From: Pelagomonas calceolata | Lineage: Eukaryota > Sar > Pelagophyceae > Pelagomonadales > Pelagomonadaceae | Reading direction: 5' to 3' | DNA length: 64,000 bases | NCBI GenBank assembly: GCA_918797485.1 | Contig: CAKKNE010000004.1 | Span: 4,650,001-4,714,000, forward strand | Shown here: piece by piece, positions 18,137-26,770 of the stretch | How the letters are laid out: every line of letters starts with the position of its first letter | Position numbering within the stretch: the stretch's first letter is position 1 | The notes under the pieces: generated by a model | The model's database searches: none | Seen by the model: the letters and a program-made list of their open reading frames with translations, nothing else | What the model was told of the DNA's origin: nothing | Position numbers and translations under genes: made by a program

Positions 18137-18566
18137 TTCGTGTGATACGCTTCATCAGTCGCTGTCAATTGTTGTGTCTGCAATTGATGAGGTCTCTAAG
18201 CAGCGCTGCTGCTGCAATCGCAATCGATGCGGCAAACGCTGGGCCCGCAAAGCGTGAAAAACAAAAGCTAGCGGTCTGTAAGACACTAGCACATCGTGTT
18301 TTCAGCGCAGGGCCGGGTTAATTCGTTTGGGGAACTCAATTTGAAGCGCGGAGCGACTGGTGTTCGGCGCGACATTTAAATTTGGGCCTCTAGACCTGCA
18401 CAGAGGAGAGGCGGCGGCGGGATTATCGAGCCAAGCTAAAAGCGTGCTCTCCTAGGGAGTCCCCGCTACTCTCACAGACACGTCTCACTAAATCTATTGC
18501 CAAGCGCGACGCGGTGAAGCTCGCGGGCCCTCGCTCCGACGTGATAAATAAGCAAGGCGCGCCAAA
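18137..18566. promoter_or_regulatory. Divergent promoter region
   Basis: 430 bp between two start codons facing outward (18136 minus, 18567 plus). It contains the GCTAG...CTAGC repeat at 18267-18290. No TATA box stands out. Confidence 0.45.
18267..18290. repeat. GCTAG...CTAGC inverted repeat (GTAAGACA type)
   Basis: Arms 18267-18271 and 18286-18290 around CGGTCTGTAAGACA. Same family as copies at 26630, 56801, 57976 and 59262. 131 bp upstream of the minus-strand start at 18136. Confidence 0.75.
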
Positions 18567-19385
18567 ATGGCGACCCAGCCTCCGCCGGCGCCGCGCAAGA
18601 CCAGAAGGTCCAAGACGGTCCTGAGCCCAGTCCCCACGGAGATCCCGGACGGCGCCATCATGGTGCACTCGACTGATTCCACCATCGCGGTCCCGAGCCA
18701 CGGCGGCGACTCGGTCGCCCAGCGCGTGAAAAGCGCGAACCCGAAGCGGCCGACGATGGCCGCCATCCAAGCATTGCAGGGCCGCAGCGCGGGCGCGCAG
18801 CGCGAGATCGAGGCGGCGGCGCCGCCGCGGCGGAAACGCGGCGCGGGCACGCCCGCCAGCTGCCGCCGCGCGCCGAAGAAGAAGACGCCCTTGTCTCGGG
18901 ACGAGGAAACGCTCAAGCTCTTCCCGAATGGGCCGAAGACGCTGACGCCGCCGCGGCCCCTCGAGCCGGTTGAGTGGAACGGCGATTTATGGTGCCCATT
19001 CTGCTTGAACCAGGCGAAAAAGCTCTGTTACAAGATACCTCGGGCGAAGCCGAAGCCTTACGTTGAGGATGGAAGGGGCAAGGCACGGCACATTCCTACT
19101 GGTCGCTTGCAGCCGCACTGGCATGCACCGACCTTCAGTCGACATCTCACGGAGGAGCATGAATTTCCGCCGACGGGGAATACAAGGGGGGGTCGACAAA
19201 AGGGAGACGGCAAGGGTTCCAAAGCCGGCGGGAACCCGGGTTCGGTTGGGTTCTGGCAGGATCCCCGCTGCGCCCTCGGCTTTAAAGCCGGCGGGAACCC
19301 GCCCACTGTCAAACGGTGGCGCTTTATATACCGTCTAGGCTGGAGGCTGAGAGATGTGATACGGTCGCGGCATGCGTGTGGGTAA
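18567..19385 (+). CDS. Basic zinc-finger-like protein of unknown function
   Basis: Single exon, 272 residues, ATG at 18567. Rich in Pro, Arg and Lys. WCPFCLNQAKKLCY followed by HWHAPTFSRHLTEEH gives a plausible C2H2-type zinc site with a long spacer. The last 70 residues contain SKAGGNP and FKAGGNP, encoded by two copies of AAAGCCGGCGGGAACCCG (around 19220 and 19282), which look like a recent insertion or tandem repeat; the true C-terminus may differ. Nuclear location is inferred from composition. Family not recognised. Confidence 0.5.
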   Translation: MATQPPPAPRKTRRSKTVLSPVPTEIPDGAIMVHSTDSTIAVPSHGGDSVAQRVKSANPKRPTMAAIQALQGRSAGAQREIEAAAPPRRKRGAGTPASCRRAPKKKTPLSRDEETLKLFPNGPKTLTPPRPLEPVEWNGDLWCPFCLNQAKKLCYKIPRAKPKPYVEDGRGKARHIPTGRLQPHWHAPTFSRHLTEEHEFPPTGNTRGGRQKGDGKGSKAGGNPGSVGFWQDPRCALGFKAGGNPPTVKRWRFIYRLGWRLRDVIRSRHACG

Positions 19386-19472
19386 GTTTAATGTCCCGGG
19401 CCGCCCTAGGAATTGTTGGGGAAATTTCTAAAGTTCAATTCTAGAGTGACTCGGATGTGTTTGTGTTCACAG

Positions 19473-21278
19473 TCAAAACTCCTTACCACCCTTCACTTTC
19501 CAAGGCGCCGCGAGCCGAGGCCCCTTCCGTCGCGGCGGCGGCGTGGCATGCATGCACACTGGCATATGCGGGAACGGCGCGTAGGGCGTCGCGCTTCCCT
19601 CGCACGAGCCGCCCTCCTGCACACAATCGCCCTTCGAGTAGTCCCGCGGCGGCGCGGCGAGGAACGCGTCGACGAGTCCCTGGAACCGGGGCAGCGCGTC
19701 GACGAGCTTCTCGCTGAGATCGTTGCGCTCATGCGGGTCGCGCGTCAGGTTATAGAGCGCCGGCTTCGTGCGCTGGCTCTGGACCTTCAGGAAGTCGATA
19801 TATTTGAGGCCCTCCGTGCGGACGATGCCGTGGCCGCGCTGCGTGACCCAGGCAGCGACGCGCTCGTGCGCGATCCGTCGTTGTGAATTATCTCCAGTCA
19901 ACGTGGGCCAGTGGTCGACGCCGTCGAAGAGCCTGGCGCCCGGTACGTCGCGACCGGCCGCGTCCCACGACGGCTGCAGCGGCGGCCACGCGCGCCCCGC
20001 TTCGGGATAGGGCACCATTGCCGCGCTCAGAAAAGTCGCATGGAAGTCTGCGCCGTTAAAAAACACATCCTCCCGCTTGTTCGCCGGGATCGTGCCCGGC
20101 ATCCAGAAGATGCAAGGCACGGCGGTCCCGCCCTCGTAGGGCGACCGCTTGCGGCCGCGGAACGGCCGCGCGTGCCCGACGCCCTCCTCGGGCCCGTTGT
20201 CAGAGGTGAAGACTGCGAGTGTTGAACCATCCAGCTCGTCAAGGACTGCGCCGACGCCGGCGTCCAACGCCCGGACCTGTGCGTAAATCAACCGTGAGTC
20301 GGGTGCTCGATGGCGTCAGGAGGGAGCCATGAATTTGATTTGTGCACTGGCCTGGACGACCGAGTCGTACTCTGGTGAATATTTGACGACGTCGCCGCCG
20401 GGCCACCGGAAGACGCGGCCCGACCGGTCGCGCGGCGCCCGCTCACCATCGAAGAACGGCGCGATGGGCTCTACTGGCAGGTGCGGCGCGTTGAACCAGA
20501 CGTCGGCGAAGAAGCGTTGTTTCTGCTGGCGGATCCACGCCACCGCCTCGTCCGCCGTCCGCTTCGTCAGATCCATGGCCCTCGGCACCGGTTTCATATG
20601 CCCCGGCCGAAATTCGTGCCACCACTCGCTCTGGCGGCTGTACATGTTCCCGCACATGCGACAGGTGCGGCGGCCCGTAGTCGGGTCCCGGTACTCGGGA
20701 TCGACGTGCGTCGCGTTGTCCCAGGGGTTAGGTGCGCAGCACGAACAACAGACCGGCGGGTCACGGATGGACGCCTCGACCTGGTCGAGATGGACGTCGT
20801 AGCCATGCTCGTTCGGCCCAGGTGGGCCGGCACCCCGATGGCACCGGCCCGCGGCCCGGTCCGCACGCGCGCGCTGCGAGACGCCGCCGAGATGCCACTT
20901 CCCGAAATGCGCCGTCGCGAAGCCGGCGGCCTGCAGCGACCGCGCCGTCGTCGGCGCGCGGGGCAGACCGCGGAAGCCGTCCTTGAGCAGGCCGCTGAGG
21001 CGGTAGCGCCAGGGGAAAACGCCCGTGGCAATAGCCAAGCGTGACGGCGAGCAGACGCTCGCGGCGTTGCGGTAGCCGGTGAGCGTGAGGCCCTCGCGCG
21101 CCATGCGTTCTAGGTTTGGTGTCTCCGTGACCCAGAGCGCGGCTTTTTTATGCGGCGGTACGGACACGTCGGCCCAGCCCAAATCATCAGCGAGCAGCAT
21201 GACGACGTTCTCGGCGCGTTGTTTCGCACCGGTACCGGCCGCCAGCCAAAGCGCGAGCAACGCCTTGTGCGAAGGCAT
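19473..21278 (-). CDS. Secreted sulfatase (formylglycine-dependent), one introner-derived intron
   Basis: Exon 1 21278-20358, exon 2 20276-19473, phase 0, about 574 residues. ATG at 21278 gives a signal peptide (HKALLALWLAAGTGA). Then ENVVMLLADDLGWADV (metal-binding Asp pair) and VCSPSRLAIATG, the CxPSR motif whose Cys becomes formylglycine, HFGKWHLGG (catalytic Lys/His), a Cys-rich insert, and in exon 2 VFTSDNGPEEG, the second Asp-Asn metal site. All key type I sulfatase residues appear present. It probably hydrolyses sulfate esters of algal or bacterial polysaccharides in the secretory pathway or outside the cell. Splicing is needed to join the two metal sites. Confidence 0.88.
20277..20357 (-). 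mobile_element. Short, decayed introner forming the sulfatase intron
   Basis: 81 nt. In the sense strand it begins GTCCAGGC then CAGTGCACAAATCAA, and ends GGTTGATTTACGCACAG before GTCCGGGC in exon 2. Target duplication matches 7 of 8. The inner part keeps GACGCCATCGAGCACCCGAC. The intron is a multiple of three but contains an in-frame TGA. Orientation B (the CACTGGTTGATT side lies downstream). Confidence 0.82.
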
Positions 21279-21501
21279 GGCGTCGCGTCGCGTCGACGGC
21301 GTATGGGGCTGCCCCAAGAGTGCTACAGCTTTACTACCGATGGCAGGGCCGCATTCTTTCGCATCGATGGAAGCGCACGAAGCGCAGCATGGCTGAGCGC
21401 TGCAAATTCTGCTGCGGCGTCAACTATGGGCTGCGTGCGCCGGTGCCGCGCGCCGCGCTCCGATCACCAGGGCTCGGGTTTTGTCAGATTTTTTTACACC
21501 C

Positions 21502-24500
21502 CTATGAGTGCCGCGGCGGTTTGTTCTCCTTCGCACGACCCTTTGAGGATTTTTTCGACTTGCCTCCGCGCCCGTCCGCCAGCAACCGCGAAAACGCGTC
21601 GGCGTCGAAGGCGGGCTCCGTCCGCGCGTAGGCGACGCGGATCGCCCGCGCCGCCGCGTCGTCCAAATCCTCGTAACCCAGGCCCTGCAATGCTGCCCGC
21701 AGCTGCGGCTGCGTCAGCGAGGAAGCGACGCCGCCCTCGGCCGGCGGCGCGTGCTTCAGACACAACCCCTGCCAGAAGGAGGCGTCGTCCTCGCCCGAGG
21801 CCTTGACGGCCCGCGCGGCGAGCTTGGAAGCCTTCTGTTTCAGGCGGTGCAGCTTCGTCGGGTTGAGCCAGGAACAGAAGGTCACGTAGTCCACGCGCTC
21901 GGGCACGCCCCAGATGGCCTGGACCAGCTCCCAGGGCACGTCCAAGGTGCTGCCCGTTTTCTGCGCCACCTTTTCGAGCGTCGCTCGGAACTTCCGCAGA
22001 CTGATGGACCCGTCGCCGTTCGTGTCGTATTTCCGAAACAATTGCTCGTCGAGCTGCGTCACGTCGTAGCGCGTCGCCTGGACGACGCCGCGGACGTCGC
22101 GCCACAAACTTCCAAGTCGCTCGCCGCCAGGAACTAAACCGCGCGCGAAGACCACGGCGTCCTGCGGCGGCACGGCGCCGTCCCCGTCGATGTCGACGGC
22201 CGTCAGAATCGCCGCGAGGACTTGGGGAGCCGGGTCCGGGTGGCCGATCTTCTTCGCCAGCTTTCTGAGACCAGTCGCGGACACCCTCCCCCCGAGTTCC
22301 TCCTCCGCGACCTTGGCCAGCAAATCTTCCAACTGCTCGACACTACCGAGCGCGGCCCGGAAGCCCTCGACGGCCGCGTCGCTCGTGGCGCCGTCCATCG
22401 TCTCGGTCGCCGGCCGCGCGGACCCCGGCCGCGACCCGCCCTTGTTCGACGCCGACTCGGGCCGCGTCCGGGCGCTCCCGGGCCGCTCGCGCGCGCTGCC
22501 CGGCCGGCCCGACTGGGGCCGCCCGGACATGGGCCGCTTCTGTTGCGTCGACGCCGGCTGGAACTCCTCGCGCGCCGGCGCGGGCTCCTCCTCTTCAGCT
22601 GCCTTGGCCATGTTCGCCGCGCGGGCGTCCGCGATTTCTTTTTCCAGCCGTTCCTGCTCGGCGCGCTCGGCGGCCGCGGCGGCCGCGCGCTCCTTCTCCT
22701 CCTGCTCCGCGCGCTCGCGCTCCGCCGCCGCCTCGCGCTCCGCCGCATCATCATCGTCCTCCTCGGCCTCCTCGGCGTCTGGCGCAGCGGCGTCGTCCTC
22801 GCCGGCGAAGTCGTCGCCGTAGGACGCGGCGTCCTCCTCCTCCTCGGCTTCAGGCTCCTCGGGCTCTGCTTCCGGTTCGGGCTCGGGTTCAGGCTCCGGC
22901 TCCGGCTCGGGCTCGGGATCAGGCTCGGGCTCCGGCGTCGGCGCGCGCGGCGCAGACTCTTCGAAGGTAAAAGCATTAGCGAAGGTCTCGTTGCCCGCCT
23001 CCCGTTGTTTATCGACGAACTCGTCGAAGGTCGGCACCACCAATTCATGATCGGGCGCCGGCCGGTGGTCCGATGCCCACGCCCACGGCACGTCCGCCGA
23101 ATCTGAGGCCCACGGCGCACCATTCTCGCGTTCCTCGTCTGCCAATTCGGCAGTAGGCACGCCTGCTCTTTTAACAAAGTCGACGACCGCTCGTTGTATT
23201 TTCTGGGAAGAAGGAAACGTTCGCAACTGCAGCTTCGAGAAGATGACCCCGACCTTGGCCGGCACGTCGTCGAAGAAGCGCACGGCGATCTGCACCTCCA
23301 AGGCGCCCATGCCCACCTTGACGCCAGCTTTCCTTTCTTTTTCCGTCTTCGCGCCCTCGACGATCTTGACCATTGAACCGCAGCGCACGCCCCACCCTTC
23401 TAGAGCTTCGACGGCGGCATTCGCGGCCTTGTCCGCTTCTGCTCTGTACTTATTGGGATCATGTCTAGTAGACATCTGCTCGCCTTGGTTGGGCGCCGCC
23501 TCGACAGAAACCAGACAGTCCCACGCATGAAGCTGATCATATTCTGCCCATAACCGCACAGGCGGTTTGGGCAACTCGGAAAACTTCTGCCTGGGCGGCT
23601 CGTGGGGCCGCGCTTCGCTGAAGTGGCCTTTTTCTATCAGTCTAACATATCTTTCCTTCTCGAGGTCCTTGAGCGTTTGCGACACCTTCTGTTCGTAGTC
23701 CCTGACATGTCGCTTGATGCTTGTAGTAGGGTAGCCCGGCTCGTCCCGATAAGTCTTCCTTTTGACTTGTTCCTTAAAATCACCGAACTTGTGCCGCGAG
23801 TCGTACTTCACGAGGAACCTCGTTCGTCTCTCACTATTCCGTTCGGTGGGCGAGTAGGTGTTCGCGTACTTCGGTCTTGGAACTTTCGCGCCGCTCGTCG
23901 CCAATCGAGCGCCGGACTCGCGTTGCGCCTTTTTTGTCCATTTCGTCGCCGTGCGTGTCAGACCCTTGGGCGAGCCCATCATGCCCAGGCCCGCATTGGT
24001 GGTCGCCCAGCGCGACGCGTGTGTCTCGTTCTGCACGCCTCTCCTTTTTTGTAATTCTAAATACTCGTCGGGCGAGACCCGTCGCCCCGTCGCCGCGTCT
24101 ATCACATGCTTCGATGATCTCTTACGAGTGTCGCCTCGCACGACCACCTTGAACACGGGTTTGAGCGGCGCCTCGCGCCGATGGCCGTCCTCCACTGCTT
24201 GCCTTACGTGTCGCAACGCACTTCCGACGGACGGCGGCCGGACGGGCCAGACCGGGCCTCTGGAAGGCGCATTGAAGCGGTCGTCCCAGGCCTTGCGCCG
24301 CGACGACGCCCCGGCGCTGTGGGGCCGCGTTTTCATTGTGGGTGAGGCCGAGGCCTTCGGGATCGCCGAGGCCGGCCGGCGCACCTTCCTTTTCCTCTTA
24401 GATTTCACACGTTTCGGCGCAATCTTCTCGAGCTGGTGCTCCAGCGTGGCTACTTTTCTCATGAGCGCCGCGATGCGCCTTTTGTCCCGGTGCCGGTCTT

Positions 24501-25077
24501 CCTCCACGACTTCCCTCTGTTTGGTATACGAGTGTTGCGACGACCGCTTCACGAACGTCGACGCCGGCGTCGCCCGGGCCTTCGCGAGGGCCTGCGGCGA
24601 CGGCGCCTTGTCGACCGTCGGGCGCTTGGGCTTCCGCTTCACGACGGCCGACGGCGGCCGTTTCTGGGGTTCCGACTTCTCCGACGGATTTAAGGAAGCG
24701 AAGTCGTCCCCATAATCCGATTGAGAGGCCTCCTCCTCCTGCTGGGCCGCAGCCTCCATTTTTTTTTGCTGCGCCGCGGCCTCGGCGGCCTGCAGGCCCT
24801 TCTCGAACTCGTCCTCTTCGCTGTCCGCGTCGTCGTCGACGATGGACAGGTCGTCTTTGTCATCTGCTACAAAGTCATCCGCATATTGGTCTTCCTTTTT
24901 CGCGTCGTAGGGCCTATCACTAACCCCGAAGTCGTCCTCATACTCATCGTTGTCGGCGACGGGCGTCGCGATGGGGTCCGGCGGCGCCTCGGCCTCGCCG
25001 AAGTCGTCGTCGTAATTGTCGTCACTGTCTACGTCGCTGTAGTCGTCGTCTTGCACGGGGCTGTCCGCGACCTCCAT
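21502..25077 (-). CDS. Large acidic EF-hand / coiled-coil protein, probably cytoskeletal or ciliary
   Basis: Single exon, 1,191 residues, ATG at 25077. N-terminal 130 residues repeat acidic YxDDF motifs (NYDDDF, EYEDDF, QYADDF, DYGDDF). A basic central region follows, with RPPSA/RPASA/RPHSAG repeats and a short coiled coil (KRRIAALMRKVATLEHQLEK). Next a folded segment around VGMGALEVQIAVRFFDDVPA, a long Pro-Glu repeat, a charged Glu/Ala helix (about residues 760-830), RPGSA repeats, and two canonical EF-hands (DIDGDGAVPPQD and DTNGDGSISLRK). The repeated YxDDF and RPxSA motifs are common in algal basal-body and axonemal proteins, which is only suggestive. Calcium binding is likely; exact role unknown. 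Confidence 0.75.
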   Translation of the reverse strand: MEVADSPVQDDDYSDVDSDDNYDDDFGEAEAPPDPIATPVADNDEYEDDFGVSDRPYDAKKEDQYADDFVADDKDDLSIVDDDADSEEDEFEKGLQAAEAAAQQKKMEAAAQQEEEASQSDYGDDFASLNPSEKSEPQKRPPSAVVKRKPKRPTVDKAPSPQALAKARATPASTFVKRSSQHSYTKQREVVEEDRHRDKRRIAALMRKVATLEHQLEKIAPKRVKSKRKRKVRRPASAIPKASASPTMKTRPHSAGASSRRKAWDDRFNAPSRGPVWPVRPPSVGSALRHVRQAVEDGHRREAPLKPVFKVVVRGDTRKRSSKHVIDAATGRRVSPDEYLELQKRRGVQNETHASRWATTNAGLGMMGSPKGLTRTATKWTKKAQRESGARLATSGAKVPRPKYANTYSPTERNSERRTRFLVKYDSRHKFGDFKEQVKRKTYRDEPGYPTTSIKRHVRDYEQKVSQTLKDLEKERYVRLIEKGHFSEARPHEPPRQKFSELPKPPVRLWAEYDQLHAWDCLVSVEAAPNQGEQMSTRHDPNKYRAEADKAANAAVEALEGWGVRCGSMVKIVEGAKTEKERKAGVKVGMGALEVQIAVRFFDDVPAKVGVIFSKLQLRTFPSSQKIQRAVVDFVKRAGVPTAELADEERENGAPWASDSADVPWAWASDHRPAPDHELVVPTFDEFVDKQREAGNETFANAFTFEESAPRAPTPEPEPDPEPEPEPEPEPEPEPEAEPEEPEAEEEEDAASYGDDFAGEDDAAAPDAEEAEEDDDDAAEREAAAERERAEQEEKERAAAAAAERAEQERLEKEIADARAANMAKAAEEEEPAPAREEFQPASTQQKRPMSGRPQSGRPGSARERPGSARTRPESASNKGGSRPGSARPATETMDGATSDAAVEGFRAALGSVEQLEDLLAKVAEEELGGRVSATGLRKLAKKIGHPDPAPQVLAAILTAVDIDGDGAVPPQDAVVFARGLVPGGERLGSLWRDVRGVVQATRYDVTQLDEQLFRKYDTNGDGSISLRKFRATLEKVAQKTGSTLDVPWELVQAIWGVPERVDYVTFCSWLNPTKLHRLKQKASKLAARAVKASGEDDASFWQGLCLKHAPPAEGGVASSLTQPQLRAALQGLGYEDLDDAAARAIRVAYARTEPAFDADAFSRLLADGRGGKSKKSSKGRAKENKPPRHS

Positions 25078-25517
25078 GGCAGCTTGTGTGCGCGGCCGCG
25101 GGCTGCGCTTGCTGCTGCCGCGCGGCTCGCGGGCTGCGTGGAGTCCACGCGGGCTGCCTGCTCGTGAGGCGCGCCGCGTTTGTCTGCCAAGCCGTCGCGC
25201 AGCGCCGCCAGTTTGGCGCTGCGCTGCGCAGCGGCCGATCGACCGCGCATCGCTCTCGCCGGTCGATCGATCCCTGCGAGACTTCTCTAGGACCTGGGGG
25301 AAGCGTGATGGCGGACCATGTTAGGTACGGGGTCACCCAAGCTTGGCTTGGCGCGCGCGGCCGAAAAAGCTGCCCCCTGACACCTGCCGCAACTTCCAGC
25401 CGGTGCGAGTCGCGCCTTGCAATCCCAAGCCGTGGCTGCCAAACCAGGTGCAACGCCAGCCGCCGTGGCAACAAGCAAAGGCTGCCCGCGATCCGCCCAG
25501 CACCAAACACAAGAACC
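25078..25517. promoter_or_regulatory. Divergent promoter region
   Basis: 440 bp between the EF-hand gene start (minus) and the GH16 start (plus). The plus frame of the GH16 gene is open back to 25086, but the extra residues are Arg/Cys-rich and look non-coding. A CGATCGA-rich palindromic patch lies near 25233-25270. Confidence 0.45.
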
Positions 25518-26579
25518 ATGGCCGCCCAGCTCCTCAGCACGAACAACGAGCCACCGACAAAAATCCAGGCGACCGAGGAACCGCTGGAGAAGCCGACGCG
25601 GCCGCCGCCGCCGAGCCCCGTCAAGAACGATTACAAGCTGGTCTGGGCCGACGAGTTCGATTACGAAGGGCTCCCCCATCCCAAGCGCTGGGGCTACCAG
25701 GTCGAGGCGAACAACTGGGTCCACGACCGGAACCATAATGAACAACAGTGGTACATGGCGTCTCGCAGGGAGAACTCCTACGTGAGCGGTGGCACGCTCA
25801 AAATCATCGCCAGACGGGAGGACTGGATCGGGAAACCCTATACCTCCGCTAGAATACGGACGCGGGGCAAGGGAGATTGGGTCTACGGCAAGCTTTTGGT
25901 GAGAGCCAAACTCCCGGCGGGCAAGCCGGGCATCTGGCCGGCCATCTGGATGATGCCCACCGATCAAAAATACGGGAGCTGGCCGAACAGCGGCGAGATC
26001 GACGTCATGGAGAACGTGGGCTGGGCGCCCGGGGTGATCCACAATTCGGTGCACACGGGCGCCTTCAACCATCGGCTGCGGTCGCATAAGCACGCTGAAG
26101 TTGTTGTTGATGATGCGCACAGCGCCTTCCACGTCTACGGCGTCGAGTGGGACGAGGACTCGATCAAATATAGCATAGACGGCCAGCAGACCTTTGAATT
26201 TGTCAATACGAAGAGCGGGAACCCCGCCGAGTGGCCGTTCTCGCAGCGCTTCCATCTCATTCTCAATGTGGCCGTCGGCGGAAATTGGGGCGCGGCTCGC
26301 GGCTTGGACGACACGTGCTTACCGACATGCATGGAGGTCGACTACGTGCGGTTCTACCAGCGGGGCGCGGACATCACGGACGCGCCGCCGCCGCCGCCCG
26401 GGGGAGCGCCGCCGCCCGTCGAGCTGCCGGGCGGCCAGTTCGTCGCGCCGCGGTCGCCGCCCAAGGGCTCGCCGGCGCGGCCGCCGCCGCCCGCGCGGCG
26501 GCCGCCCGCGCCGCCGCCGGGCGCGGCCCCGCCGGCGCAGCCCGTGGCGCCGCCGCCGCTGCCGCCGCCGACGTTCTAA
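25518..26579 (+). CDS. GH16 family beta-glucanase (laminarinase-like)
   Basis: Single exon; the ATG at 25518 gives 353 residues. YKLVWADEFDYEGLP opens the GH16 jelly roll and GEIDVMENVG is the ExDxxE catalytic signature (nucleophile and acid/base Glu both present). WPAIWMM, HVYGVEWDEDSIKYSIDG, LNVAVGGNW and VDYVRFYQ complete the family pattern. The C-terminal 70 residues are a Pro/Ala-rich tail, possibly a wall-contact or linker region. No signal peptide is evident from this start; upstream in-frame starts exist. Likely substrate is beta-1,3-glucan such as the alga's storage chrysolaminarin. Confidence 0.88.
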   Translation: MAAQLLSTNNEPPTKIQATEEPLEKPTRPPPPSPVKNDYKLVWADEFDYEGLPHPKRWGYQVEANNWVHDRNHNEQQWYMASRRENSYVSGGTLKIIARREDWIGKPYTSARIRTRGKGDWVYGKLLVRAKLPAGKPGIWPAIWMMPTDQKYGSWPNSGEIDVMENVGWAPGVIHNSVHTGAFNHRLRSHKHAEVVVDDAHSAFHVYGVEWDEDSIKYSIDGQQTFEFVNTKSGNPAEWPFSQRFHLILNVAVGGNWGAARGLDDTCLPTCMEVDYVRFYQRGADITDAPPPPPGGAPPPVELPGGQFVAPRSPPKGSPARPPPPARRPPAPPPGAAPPAQPVAPPPLPPPTF

Positions 26580-26629
26580 TTATTCTTCTTACCACGAGGA
26601 TACCCCTCCGCAGCGAGCCGTTCGGGAAA

Positions 26630-26655
26630 GCTAGCGGCCTGTAAGACATACTAGC
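26630..26655. repeat. GCTAG...CTAGC inverted repeat (GTAAGACA type)
   Basis: Arms 26630-26634 and 26651-26655 around CGGCCTGTAAGACATA. 116 bp upstream of the next start codon (26771). Confidence 0.75.
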
Positions 26656-26770
26656 ATAAAAATAAGCTGAACAGCGGCGGCTGCATATTCGCATAAATGC
26701 ATGCAGAATGATCTGAACTCGATCACTGGTCATTTCAAAGCACTACCTTCAAGCACTACGCTGTTTGCGC